From positions 2,334,549-2,398,548 of the forward strand of contig JANPYM010000005.1 in the NCBI GenBank assembly GCA_025890175.1: a stretch of DNA of 64,000 nt, written 5' to 3'. The first letter of the stretch is position 1. Each line of letters starts with the position of its first letter. Shown piece after piece: positions 10,928 through 22,559 of this stretch. Source of the DNA: Ciborinia camelliae. Taxonomy: Eukaryota; Ascomycota; Leotiomycetes; Helotiales; Sclerotiniaceae. The translations under genes and the position numbers were made by a program. Below the pieces are notes generated by a model, which saw only the letters and a list, made by a program, of their open reading frames with translations, did not search any database and had not been told where the DNA came from.

Positions 10928-11860
10928 GTTCTAGATGGAGAGGATTTCTTTTGATAGCATTGTAAAATGCTGAAGTTATTTCATTTGGGAGAATTTTTTT
11001 TACATTCTGTCTCTACCACGTTTAATAATTAGAATTTCATTTGCAATCAATATATCTTCGAAATTTTCCACGAGTTGAAGAACATCTGGGAACCTGAGAA
11101 ATATTAACACGTGCAGTGTTTGGGCCCGCCCGTAATGGATATATACACCCCAACAATTCGAAAAATTGTCTTGACTTTTCTCTCCTCTCCAGAGGACTTA
11201 AGATCTTACCAGTCCAATTACGAACCGCCAAAATAATTCTCATCAATCTCGTCTTTCTTCCCGAACGCTGATAAGAAGTGAGGAAGATGATGTCTCCAAG
11301 GCCGTTGAGGCCCCCCTTGCCCGTTTCGTGTTCATCCATCAAGCAATCCTTGGTATGCTCCCACCATCTGTTCCTTCCCTTATGGTCTCAACGTTGAGTT
11401 TGCGGCGTGGTCGCAACTGCTGTTTTGAGAAATTTCTATTTACGATTACTGATTCAATTTGTCAACATCATCATGTCCTCTTCTCTTCAATATACTTGAA
11501 CCCAATTGTTGGAGCGTACAACATCATTACCCATAGGTATGTTTAAATTTTGGTCAGCGATGAAGAGGGGAGGGAAGAAGACGGGACTGGGGCGTAAGTC
11601 TATACATTTCCCAATATCTTTCTCGCCATCTTGCTTTATGCTTAGATCAACAGGATGTTTGTTGTATGTACTGACTTCCAATAGTTATCTCGGGGGGTGC
11701 ATGTATGTCTTCGGAATGTCCTTCGCCAGCAAGGCCGGTGAAGTCGCGGCGGAAATTACCTTGGCGGCGTTCCAAAGGGCCATGCAGGCTGCTCGCAAGG
11801 GACTCAGAGGTGATGCTGCGATGACACCTGCGTCCTCGAAAGGGGACAAAGGTAGAGCAG
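10928..11860. other. intergenic with unassigned open frames
   Basis: Overlapping frames on both strands (11037-11342, 11506-11922, 11685-11966) show no known family. The stretch probably includes the eroded 5' part of the SNF2 relic that follows. Confidence 0.4.
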
Positions 11861-11867
11861 AGGTGGA

Positions 11868-13041
11868 AATTTTCATCCTGGGCTCCTCTTCATCAAAGGA
11901 GCCATACTGGCGGATGAAGTAGGATTGGGCAAAACTGTCCAAGCGCTTCTGGCCGCCTTGTTGCATATGCTGTTATTATGCGATAAGAACTCAAGAGGGC
12001 AATGACGAGTACGGACCGACCTTGTTAGTGGTGTTGCCAGCATTGGTCAACCAATGACTGGTAGAAATAAAAAGCCACTGGAAGTGTTTCAGACTGATCA
12101 TTTCATACTCTGACCATGAATTCAAAGATTCTATGGCAATGTCCACCCTTCCGCATATATTTATGCGAGAATACCCGCGTTTAGAAGCGCTTCCATCTCA
12201 CCTAAAATACATTTTTGAAAAAAAGGATCCCAAGTCGTCCGAAGCCCTAATATTAACCAGCTATGAAACTCACAAGAGCCGCACCGGCACCCGAAAGACA
12301 AGACACATTCCCGGAGTGCCGTATAAGAAACCTAGGTTTGATTCTCATGGAAATCCTTTGTGGAAGCGGAAGCCCCGTAAAGAACACCATTGGACAACTC
12401 ATCACAAGTCGGCGTATGCCTTACCGATCGCAGACGAGAGTCAAAAGAACACCGGTCTTTGGTCTGTGTTATTCCTCCAGAATTTCAAGCGGACATTGTT
12501 GGCCACCACCACTCCAATCTTCAATAGTATCAAAGTATGTATCACCCAGCGTGTTTATCTCTTGACCAAAAAAAATACTTTTTTGTGAGCAAAAGTAACG
12601 AACCGTTTTTCTTCTCAAAAGGATTTGATTGCTTTGATGTCACTAATCTGGCCAGAGGCGGAGACTGTGCTTCAAGCACATCTTATTAGCAATCCGAGCG
12701 CCGCGAGCTGGATGGAATATATCGATACTTGTGACCTGGATTTAACAGAAGAAATCGAAAAGTTAGACCCATGTGACCCACGCCGACTGGCGGCACTCAA
12801 TCCAGCCATCTTGCACAGAGTAGTCAGGAGCTCACGGGTGCATGTGCGTATTGCATCAGAATTCAAGATCGTCTCGGACATGGTCATGATCCAGAGATCA
12901 CTCTCATCATCTCTGCCACAGGCAGATGGAGACCTGATATCCCTGAAACCACTATTCAAAAAGGTCATCAGAAGGACGGCGATTGCAGAGAGGGCGCCGA
13001 TGGCTGGCGCTCCAAGCCTTCGTCGGTACTGGGTCTTCTGA
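11868..13041 (+). pseudogene. SNF2-family helicase relic, N-terminal half
   Basis: The relic starts with the ATP-binding motif I (GAILADEVGLGKTVQALLAA, from about 11902). An extra T near 12003 shifts the frame before EYGPTLLVVLPALVNQ (motif Ia region). A TGA at 12055 follows where SNF2 proteins have W in NQW. The frame then runs through HLKYIFEKKDPKSSEALILT and SAYALPIADES (motif II region, DEAH-like core altered). After a plausible intron (12535-12621) it continues DLIALMSLIWPEA to a stop at 13041. The helicase C-terminal domain is missing. Only half of the motor is left, with a frameshift and a stop, so this is a dead copy. Whether it came from a Rad54-like or other SNF2 subfamily cannot be told. 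Confidence 0.75.
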
Positions 13042-13918
13042 AGAAAGACTCACTAGCTCATGTATCTATCTCATGTTGGACTGTTAGGTTTTTTTCCTCC
13101 GAAGAGTTAAGCAAAGATGGATTGGATTGTGGGATTTTGGATTATTTGTTGAACACCAAGCATGCATGGTTGCATCAAGACTACAGAATCATAGCTGGGC
13201 AGTTGGAGTTGATGATTTGAGAATATGGAACTAAGGTGGTAATAATTAAGACAAAGGTGCCGAAAGTGTTTTCGGTGGAGTCAAGAGCTGCAGCCTAGAG
13301 ACCAGTTATCAAGCCCGAGAGTCGATATTCGCGAGCTGCTGCATGTCAGGCTCATATAATGCAATGGAATAGCTGAGAGGAACCCCCTCAACCAACTTGT
13401 CAGAGCAGCCTCGACTGATAATGATTCCGGGAAGTTGGAGGATTCATCAAAAGCTTTGGGGGAGTAAAGGACTTTGGGGAAGGAGAAGGAGTACAATATC
13501 TATATAAACCTTTCAAAATCATTCATAGCTGGAGTCTCTCCATCATGAAATGTACTGATGTTGAGTGAGGCTCAAGACAGGGGGCAGTAGTGGTAGATCA
13601 TATAGATCATTCCTAGGTATTAATAGGTCAACGTAGGTAGATCATGCACATTGACCTGGTCCTGCAGTAGGGTAGCCGGTTACCTCAAGCTTACTCATCG
13701 TTCAGGTTACTCACGTGATGTTTCTATTTCTATTTCTATATTTGGTACCTTATCCATCCTATACGAGCTCGAGAACCTACTTACCCCCTTTCTTTTCTCC
13801 TTGCTTTCAAAACGTCGTACTGTAATATATAATTCTAATCTCAATACTCAATGGGTACCGGTGCTTTACTTTCAATCATTACTATATCATATTCCCATTT
13901 TCAATCATTGGTTACACC
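13042..13918. other. intergenic, no gene seen
   Basis: Promoter side of the amylase gene. A polypyrimidine/TATTTCTATTTCTA tract lies at about 13720-13740. No gene recognised. Confidence 0.5.
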
Positions 13919-15610
13919 ATGTCCAATGCCGAAGCCTGGAAAAGACGTTCCATATACCAAGTCCTCACCGACAGATTTGCCATAGATGATGAGAACCATC
14001 CAAATCCAGGCCCAGATCATGGACTGAGAGAATATTGTGGTGGGACATGGAGGGGAATAATATCCAAACTTGATTATATTCAAGGAATGGGTTTTGACGC
14101 CATATGGATTTCACCCGTTTGTTTTTTCAGTCTCACCAATGGATTAACTTCAGTCACTAACGCTTCCCTTCAGATCTCTAAGAATATCGAAGAAGTGACT
14201 GAATACGGAGTTGCATATCATGGATATTGGCCAGAGGATATTTATTCCGTAAATCCACATTTTGGAACCTCGGATGATTTACTCGCCCTATCAGATGCGT
14301 TACATGCACGGGGAATGTTTTTGATGATTGATGTGGTTGTCAATCATATGGGTTCACCCCCTACAGTGGAATATTCCAGATACGTACCTTTCAATGATTC
14401 ATCTTATTACCATCCAAAGTCATTTGTCACAAACTATGACAATCAACAGGATTGTGAGGAAGGATGGTTGGGGGATGGTCATGTGTCTTTACCTGATTTG
14501 AATACTGAAGATCCTACCGTGGTACTCACCCTTCAAAGTTGGATCGCAAAACTCGTACAGAAGTTTAAAATTGATGGTCTGAGAATTGATACCGCCAAAC
14601 ATGTCAGGAAGAACTTTTGGCCGGATTTTGTTCGGTCTGCTGGGGTCTGGTCGGTGGGTGAGGTACTATCAGGTGATCCTAACTACCTAAGTTCATATCA
14701 ACCATACATCGGGGGGCTTTTAGACTATGGGACATATTATCCTTTGAAGAGAGCCTTTCATAGAGATGGTGGAAGTATGTATGAGCTTACCAACCTTCTT
14801 ACACCCGAGTACCGGTCAAAATTCTGCGACGTGCAGCAGATGTCGACTTTTATGGAGAATCATGATATGCCACGTTTTACCCATGACACCAATGCGGATT
14901 TGGCTGTTGTGAAAAATGCCATGGCGTGGACTTTACTCACAGATGGCGTGCCAATTATTTACTATGGGCAAGAACAATCCTACTCTGGAGATGGTGATCC
15001 TGGCTCCCGAGAGCTGATGTGGACATCCAATTATAATATTACTCCACTATACCAGTACATCGCACGTTTGAATCAGATCCGAAAGCTGAGTTGGGATTCA
15101 GGGTTTGGTACACATCTAACGACGAGTCTTTATGTCGAAGATAACGTCGCTGTCACACAGAAGGGCCCCTTGCTCATGGTACTGACCAACCAAGGTAGTC
15201 AGGCGAAACCCAAAATGATATCAGTACATACCATGTTCAAGGTTGGCACCATATTAGTCGACATCCTCACGGGAGAATCTCTCACCGTCAAACGATCAAC
15301 GAAAATGACCATAACAGCCGGGGAACCACGAATCTTCCTCCCACTTCGTCTCGCAGTGAACATTTGCGAGAATATTATTTTGCCGAGTCATAGAGTCATT
15401 TCTAGATTAATCATTAACATAATTAGTTGCCGCTCGCCTTCGAAATCTGCTGCTGAAATCACCGATTGGCCACACGGGGACTCGGTTTCCAGTCGAGATA
15501 TCATACTTAAAGAGAAGGATCCGGTGGCGGGACATGCAGGGGCCAAGATTTTAATGCCGGATGTTGAGCAGAGTTCGTCACCATGGTCTATATTCCATAC
15601 GGCTGGATGA
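13919..15610 (+). CDS. alpha-amylase, GH13, no signal peptide
   Basis: It hydrolyses internal alpha-1,4 bonds of starch-like glucans. The protein resembles Taka-amylase: SIYQVLTDRF, AYHGYWPEDIYSVNPHFGT and DVVVNH. The nucleophile is Asp205 (DGLRIDTAKH), the acid/base Glu229 (VGEV) and the third acid Asp297 (ENHDMPRF). A 57-bp segment (14117-14173; GTTTGT donor, CACTAAC branch site, CTTCAG end) is best read as an intron, since its removal restores WISPISKNIEE. It has no stop and is a multiple of three, so a retained form would be 19 residues longer. Without it the product is 544 residues. No secretion signal precedes AWKRRSIYQV, so the enzyme is probably intracellular. About 100 residues after the catalytic and C domains have no match I recognise. 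Confidence 0.9.
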   Translation: MSNAEAWKRRSIYQVLTDRFAIDDENHPNPGPDHGLREYCGGTWRGIISKLDYIQGMGFDAIWISPVCFFSLTNGLTSVTNASLQISKNIEEVTEYGVAYHGYWPEDIYSVNPHFGTSDDLLALSDALHARGMFLMIDVVVNHMGSPPTVEYSRYVPFNDSSYYHPKSFVTNYDNQQDCEEGWLGDGHVSLPDLNTEDPTVVLTLQSWIAKLVQKFKIDGLRIDTAKHVRKNFWPDFVRSAGVWSVGEVLSGDPNYLSSYQPYIGGLLDYGTYYPLKRAFHRDGGSMYELTNLLTPEYRSKFCDVQQMSTFMENHDMPRFTHDTNADLAVVKNAMAWTLLTDGVPIIYYGQEQSYSGDGDPGSRELMWTSNYNITPLYQYIARLNQIRKLSWDSGFGTHLTTSLYVEDNVAVTQKGPLLMVLTNQGSQAKPKMISVHTMFKVGTILVDILTGESLTVKRSTKMTITAGEPRIFLPLRLAVNICENIILPSHRVISRLIINIISCRSPSKSAAEITDWPHGDSVSSRDIILKEKDPVAGHAGAKILMPDVEQSSSPWSIFHTAG

Positions 15611-17874
15611 ATAAACGATTAGAGTATATTTCGGCCGTCGCATAAAGTGTCGGGTTTTCGGATGAACCATTATGTACCTACATATTTAGAAGATATTCTT
15701 CGAGATAGATTCGTTGAATTCAGTTACACTGCTGTTTTTTTTTCATCTCTTGACAAACTCAACAGGCGCCTGCCTTATTGTTCGCCTCGTCTGTCGTGTC
15801 CTAAAGCCTACATACAGTGTGGACAGACTCCTAGGAGCCGGAGCGATCTCTCCCAGCGCATTTTCCGCATGAAATCAAGACCAACCAACTGCTGCTCCTC
15901 CGTCTGAGAACTCGGGTGTGCCAACTCATAGATATGGGGTGATTCGGGAAGACATCGATGAGTGTGGCGCCTCACCGTCAGTCCACCACATACATATATG
16001 ATATGGCCCAGCGGCGTTTTCCGAAAAAAAGAAAAAAAAAATCCATGGCCGGAGTGTTTCAAAGCTATTTGGTGATGGGTAGGTAATTTTACCGTCTTCG
16101 TGCATGTATTGAGATCTCAGTATGTAGGTAGGTAGGTATCCTTTTCTTGTACACATATCGTATTTATTGTGCGAGTATTTTATATAAGATCAGCACTGTT
16201 GGTATCTTTACCCCCCCCCTTTTGGGGAGGGGGATCCCAACCCCAATCCCATGATCAGGTCAGGTCAGGTCAGATTTTTATCTCTCCATGAATCTCCGAA
16301 TCAATCGTGCGCTTCAATCCTGACGACGGGGTTTCAAGTCGATCGATCGATCGGGCTGGGTCGATTTTGTGTAAAATTTAAATTTAAATTTCATGTTAGT
16401 TATAACGGGTGGGTATTGAAAGAAATAGAAGGTGATCGTGATGAGAACATCTATCTATCTCCCTACCTATCTATAATTTGGTGAATGTTCGTTCAGCCAA
16501 TACAGTTGGATATCCAGGTGAGTGTAGTTTTATTTATCAGGATTCGGGATGGGAGGATTGAAAGGAAGAAAAGAAGTTGAATGTTTTTTACCTACCTACC
16601 TATCGACATGTACCTAGTATGTAGGTTACATGAGGATCTCAGGAATTTATTCGCAAGTTCGCTTTCTTTCTCGCGGGGAGGGAAGAGAAGAGAGGAAAGG
16701 AGAAGATTCATGGGGTAAGGAGTCATGATATTGGCTGGCAGCTTTTCTGGTGGTGAGATTTTATCTAGGCAGGTGCTCTTGTAATTGTGAATGTGAATTG
16801 TGAATTACCTTGGTGGGGATTGTAATTTTCATGGAAGCTCTTGGGGTGGTGGATGGATTTCCATTTCGTTGTATATGCATGATGCGAAATGATGGATCTT
16901 ATCCTTTGATCGATATTAAATCAATGGGATGAACAGAATTGAACTGAACTGAACTAATGAAATGAATAAGATCAATGTATTAAACCAAAACAATAAAACA
17001 AACTAAATCCACGAAACAAATTGGAACAATAGAACAAATTGAAAAACCATCAGGTGAACAATCCAATCCAATTCACTTAGTACTACATCATCACAGCCCT
17101 CCAACTGCTCCCCTAATCCTCCCATCCCTTTCAAGTGTAATGGAAGTACTAGATCCTCTCCGAAGCTCCATCCATCGATAAAACCTGTATTTCTCCAAGA
17201 AACTACCCTACCTACGCCAGCCACACCCACACTAACAGGAGTAAGTAAAATGTAAAATCTTCCATATCGTATAATATAACTCGCCGAGGTATGGCTCCCC
17301 CCCCCCTTCCCCCTCCCCCCTCCTGTCTAGATGCCTTAGAACCTTGTTCGACTGTGACGAGGCGGGCTTCGATACTATCCACACCAGTATTTCCACTAAA
17401 GATTGTGGTGCGACGAAATAGGTACTGAGAGCAAAGAGAAAGAAAGCCCGTCTCGGTCTCGGTCTCAGACCTGACAATTCATCACGGTGTGTGGAGATAT
17501 CCCGTGCGATGGAAATCCGATGGTTGGATGGATGGGAGGCAGCTTGCAAATTAACACATAACATACATTGTCCCGGATAGTACCACACACTGAAAAACAA
17601 GCATATAAGTACATACACGCTGAATTGGAGATTTGAGAGGCTTGCAATCTTCCAACTAGATTCATGTCAAACCCATCTAAAGTACTGTCAGTGAGAGTTT
17701 CAAAAAACCAAATTGGCTTTAGGAAATCGACTGAAAGAAGAGTTCATAAACAAGCCAGTGTATTATCAGTAGCCATGAAATTCATTACTGTATCTCCACA
17801 TTTCAATCTTAAAAACAATCTACTCCGCTTCGCCAAGAACAACCATCATCAATCCAATCTATTCGCCGCTCTCA
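15611..17874. other. intergenic, low-complexity rich
   Basis: No gene supported. It contains a C10/G-rich hairpin-like run (about 16211-16240), CAGGT pentamer repeats (about 16256-16272), GATC repeats (about 16340) and a C-rich tract near 17292. Short frames on the minus strand (17003-17230, 17232-17618) lack convincing starts or families. Confidence 0.5.
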
Positions 17875-19359
17875 TCATCCTCTCCTCCCGAAGGGCACTC
17901 TTGGGAAATCTAATGGCAACTTCAACTTAGCAGTCCTCCTTTGTGCAGCAGTAGCTTTATCCAAATCCAATGCCTTCCTCCTTGCCTCTGGCAGTCCCAC
18001 AACCCTTGCACCAATCTCCTTGAAATATTGAGTCATGTCCTTCGTCTCCAACTTCAAATCTAATTGAAGATCATAAAGATCGACTTCATAATTATCAACT
18101 AGGCATGCCAATGCACACACGTGAGTAATCAGGAGATCAGATCTGAATTTTGACATGACCCCGGCGTCCGAGTATTTGCGTCGAATATCTTCAATGACGG
18201 ATTGCGGTATATTGTCACCCAGCTTTGTTTTCATTTCTTCGCGCTTGGGTAGCATTCTTCCGCCTCGCATGGGTCGAGAGGCCATGTGTAAATCTAACAA
18301 AAGAAGAAGGTATCGCAAGACCCTGAGCTTGTTAACGCCTGCGGTAGCTGCAGAAACGATTCTCGCCGACACATATCTCGAATTGGTCGTGATGTTCTTC
18401 TTTGCTTTGACTGATTGTTCCCATTCCAAAACCGGTACAGACTTGAAAATCTCACTTCCGATGAGACTATCCACCGTATAAACATCTTTGACATCTTTCG
18501 CAGTAAGGTCTGCTTTTGGTCGTGGTTTGGCTGCATCCGCTTGTTCCTCGAGATCTTTCCTTGATGCCATACCAGATGTAGCTTCTGCCATAGATGCAAT
18601 GATAGCAGATTTTGCAGCATCCAACTTCGCGGGCTTGGCACCATCCGCAAGCAATCTTGACCCCCTGTTTGCTGAAATGGCATTCTCAGTGACGGAAGCA
18701 ATAGCTTTCTTTGCCTTTTTGGTACCGAAAGTCTCTCCAAGATCGTTTCGAAGCTCTCGGATAGTCTGCGAGGAGTTTGATTAGTATATATTTGAAGGAT
18801 TCTATGCAATAGACCTACATGTTTTGCAAACTCTGCTTCCGTAGCTTGATGTGCTCTAACGCTTCCACGAACCACCATCTTTCGCGCTTCCATAACCTCT
18901 AATTTTCCAGTCTTTGGATCGTACACACCAACATAATGCTTCAATAATGTATCTGACCCACCCGCTTCTTCCTCTCGTGCAGTATAATCAAGTTTTGGAT
19001 GTTCCGAGGAATGAAGAAGGACTTCTGTCGTAGCAATTGCTCCGCTGCGTCCTGGTCTTTGGGGGGCATTCTTGCGAGACTTTGTGAATGGTTGAAGAGA
19101 TATAGATGCTGGCATAGCCAGTCCGGGAGTTGATGCTATGAAGAGTCAGCATTTCATGACCTTGATTACTCATTTTGAAACCGCAATGGTTCTCCTGTTC
19201 CAAAATGAAAAACATACCAATCACAGGTGCCCAGTCATCACCATCTTTCAGAGAAATCTTAACATTTCTCTCATCCTCTATTGCAACCTTTTTGCTTGGT
19301 CTTGAGGAACCATCAGCATTCTTCTTACGCTTCTTACTTTTCTCAACTTTGTCCGCCAT
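17875..19359 (-). CDS. RPA49: DNA-directed RNA polymerase I subunit RPA49
   Basis: A49 is a subunit of RNA polymerase I and takes part in rRNA transcription initiation and elongation in the nucleolus. Three exons (19218-19359, 18819-19135, 17875-18765) join in frame; the introns are 82 and 53 bp, the second with a TACTAAT branch site. The N-terminus (MADKVEKSKKRKK) is basic. It is followed by the dimerisation module (WAPVIASTPGL, LLKHYVGVYDPKTGKLEVME) and a tandem winged-helix-like C-terminal half (YLLLLLDLH, VCALACLVDNYEVDLYDL, LKLETKDMTQYFKEIGARV). I chose the ATG at 19359. The frame stays open upstream to a Met at 19629, but that stretch does not look like RPA49. The gene looks intact. Confidence 0.9.
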
Positions 19360-19639
19360 TTTGTGATTGGTAAAAAGCCTAGGTAGAGTATTGTATGAAG
19401 CTGCCGGGTGTACGACTTCCAAATCCTGTCGCAAAGTAAATAAAATTTTGGGAGGGTCGGCAATTGTAAACTTTTTTTCCGAACTTCTGCCAAGACAGGT
19501 GAGGCTGAGATTTTGGCTTAAGGGTGGTGCTTGAGGCTGGTAATTGAGGCTGGTGTTTGCGAACATTGACCAACAATATGCGGGGTTCGTAGGTCCACGG
19601 GTATTGATGCTGTAAGAGTTACCTTTCATTTTCGCTCAG

Positions 19640-20580
19640 TCTATCTAGGCAGGTTGTAGGGTTTGATGTTGAAATATCTCACGAATAAGCAAGTTAAATC
19701 GGTGTCATGTCATGTATTATTCAATATTGACCATACCATCCAAATGAATCAATTGATGAAAATAAGTACATATATACCTACCTACATACTTCAATTCTGT
19801 AGTAATGCATTAATTGCAAAATATATATTCTCACCAGTAGATTTAACCAGAGGATTTATAGAACCACTTGTATGAGTGAGACTTCTATAAAAATGAAAGC
19901 AAAGTGGAAGAAGATGGATTTGGAGACAATTGTCAATCCCGGTCCACTTCGCTCTCACATCTTCCTTCCAAGTTCATATACATCTGGGGAAGATCATCTC
20001 CACTCCCTTCTCTTTTGCGTAAAATGATCGCTAGGTAGCATGAGGAACTATGGCATGCGGGGAAGTTTAAAGTATATCATCAACCGTAACTGCAAAACAT
20101 AATTGTTAATATCTCCAGCAGTCTTGGCGGCGACGAGTGCAAGGCATACAAACAAACAATCACTTTCAAGAAACAATTCATAGTGTGCAAGGAAACCAAG
20201 TATGAAGAAGAACTTCGTTTTTTCTTATTCATTCCTATAAGGTTGAAGAAACAAGGTTTTCGGCATCTCAGAGGCAGCTTCTTTCCCATAACTTCTTGGT
20301 TGATAAACCCTCATTGAACAAATCGACATTGAATTGTTGACCGATCCTGCTTCCTTCCAAAATATTCCACCACTTGCTAATGAGTGTGCGTCACCATACT
20401 GATCTTTCCTTGAACACCCAGCCACCGATGAACAAAGCGTGAACTCTGAACTTGTTGATGAATACCGAAATGCTGAAAAAGGTGAAGACGTTGGTGCGAG
20501 AGATGGCACACCCGAAGAGAGGTTATATTGTCATAATGTTATGATTCGAGAGGTAAGGGGTATCGAGATCGAGTTGTTGT
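19640..20580. other. intergenic between RPA49 and RPL41
   Basis: No gene supported. It includes the RPA49 promoter side and the likely RPL41 3' UTR. The minus-strand frame 20225-20509 is serine-rich and unmatched, and is probably untranslated. Confidence 0.5.
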
Positions 20581-20587
20581 GAGTTGT

Positions 20588-20963
20588 TTACTTGCTATAG
20601 AGGGGTTAGAAAATGATCAACAAAGGAATTTTACCCCATAACAAAGACGTCGCTGGAAGGCAAATCTTCGAACTGGAGCAAAACAAGGTGAAAACTTACG
20701 ATCGGGCACGAGTCTTTCTGCGCTTTCTCTTCAAGCGCCTAGTGCGCTTCTTTCTCCACTTAGCTCTCCTGAAGACGATTGTTAGTTATAAGATCTTGAA
20801 GTTGATGATATTGAGATGTCGAGGATGGAGAAGAAGGGCAAAAAAGGTGATTCTCATAGAAATGAAAAGGGAATGCTGAGGTGATTCAAATGCTTTCAAA
20901 AAGCAACAGAAGCCATTGTTGATAGTATCTGAGGAAGAAATAGAGGGATTTTCAAACTTACAT
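20588..20963 (-). CDS. RPL41: 60S ribosomal protein eL41 (RPL41), 25 residues
   Basis: eL41 is one of the smallest known proteins, an arginine/lysine-rich helix of the ribosome. The middle exon (20700-20768) encodes RAKWRKKRTRRLKRKRRKTR and then AR, which identifies it. The initiator ATG is split: AT at 20962-20963, directly followed by GTAAGT, and G as first base of the middle exon after CTTCAG. The end is also split. TC closes the middle exon before GTAAGT, and C AAG TAA forms a third coding exon (20588-20594) after TTCTAACCCCTCTATAG. Introns are 193 and 105 bp. The spliced product is exactly 25 residues ending RSK, the family's normal length. High expression is expected. Confidence 0.93.
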
Positions 20964-21640
20964 ATTGAATACGAGTTATGTGAATCTTTTTGGGGAGAGA
21001 AAGTTGATTCTGTTGATTGAAGCTGGAGATATGGTGCTCGATCTCGGTTAACTTTTCGAGCTAATTTAGCGCACATTGAGAACTTAGGGCTAGTCACATG
21101 ATTACCCACTCGATATTCCTGCATAGGTACTTCAGACATCCAATGTTGATTCTTTTAGATGGTCGGGCCCGACCTCTTGGAAGACGGGAAGGAAGGTTCA
21201 AATACCGTGCGTTTCTGCAGCTCCCAAACGATTCGTCGCCGGAAAGTTCCTCCCGAGGACGTTCATTCTTCAAGGGTTGATGTCGATCATGTGACTAGAT
21301 ATCCAAGTTTTCAATCAATTTGATTATCTCACTTTCAAACTCTCTTAGGAGATTTAACGTTTTTTATGTTTTGGCTTCATTTTACGTCAATTACGTAGTA
21401 ATTCGTAAAATGCGTAAAGAAAACCAATCAGAGCGAGGGGAACGTTAATCTCCACAGGATCGTACGGGTGCCCCCACATGGCTCTAATTGGCCGGTTTAT
21501 AGATTTTTTATGATTATGTAATCACCGAAGGGTCTGAGGATGTGTAGCGTACGGCGGAACCAGCGCACGCTAGCGCGGACTAGCGCCTACATAGGGTCTA
21601 TATAAGGATCGGCACACAAAATCGAACCCCCCTTTAGTGA
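20964..21640. other. intergenic, no gene seen
   Basis: RPL41 promoter side, then AT-rich DNA. The stretch 21550-21610 holds GCGCACGCTAGCGCGGACTAGCGC and a TATATAAGG element, possibly the promoter part of a retroelement LTR. Confidence 0.4.
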
Positions 21641-21749
21641 CCTCCGCAGAACATTTTCTTCGCCAAGGCTCTGAAGCATACATTAGTATAGCTTAAAAGT
21701 ACTTTACACTTTGAACCCACTAGGTTGATACCAACAATAATAAGAAAAC

Positions 21750-22260
21750 GAAGCGAAGCTTTCTTTCCTTCTTTATAGTTTTCTAACTGTCGCGATACTA
21801 GTGAATCGTACAATTCATACCTTTTTAATAATTTCATACCGTATTAGCTAATACTTACCAATTGCCAATGTACTTCAGTTCTACGTTCATTACCTTCATA
21901 AGGTGTGTGGCACCCTCGGGTGCACCCACCAACCTACTAGTTTTGTAGGAATAGAAAAGGAAAAGGAAGTGAAGCTTTCTTTCCCTTTTCTCCTTATCAA
22001 TAACTCATTACCAATTTGAGCCTCTTCAGTTTCCAACGTGAACCTCCACAAGGTGTGTAATGGAGCAGGGTATGCTCCTCGAACACGTGATGCTTGGCAT
22101 AACTACAGTTCAAACCCTAGTTTTAGCTATTCTACTTAAGGAGAAACCCTTCGGATTCCTTCTTCCCCTCTTCATAGAATACAACACTTACTATATGAGC
22201 CTTACCAGTACCGCTCCGTAACAAGGTGTACGGTGGAACTAAAGCGATCGGAATTGGTAT
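21750..22260. repeat. three-copy diverged module with hairpins
   Basis: Each copy has a purine/pyrimidine palindrome (GAAGCGAAGCTTTCTTTCC at 21752; GAAGTGAAGCTTTCTTTCCC at 21968; a weaker form at 22140). Each is followed by CTTACCAA/ATTACCAATTTGAGCC/CTTACTATATGAGCC and then an ACAAGGTGT element (21898, 22053, 22224) leading into a GC-rich hairpin. A fourth palindrome lies at 22424. Period is roughly 160-215 bp. There is no coding frame. Confidence 0.65.
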
Positions 22261-22559
22261 CATTAGTGATGTCACAGAATGTTGATATTGTAGAAAGCTG
22301 TAGTATTGTATGCTATGAAGATGCTATTTATGCTATGCTAATCTGTTCCTTCCTGTAGGCGCGGAAAGCGCATCTGCGCAGTGTAGCTGTCGCTACAATT
22401 AGAAAACTATGAAGGGAGAAGGAAAGGAAGTGAAGCTTCCTGTTGGTATCACCATGGGTGGTGAAGACGGATTATACTGTAGTATGCAATATTATTCGGC
22501 TTGTTTTCTAAAACTACTATGCTACAAATTGAACCTATATAAGCCCGCGAGCGCCGGCG

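Noticed and set aside
17003..17230. Minus-strand frame of 75 residues
   Set aside because: Begins with GTG rather than ATG and matches nothing; sits in low-complexity intergenic DNA.
19360..19629. Longer RPA49 N-terminus from Met at 19629
   Set aside because: The extra residues do not resemble RPA49, and the basic MADK start fits the family; kept only as an alternative.
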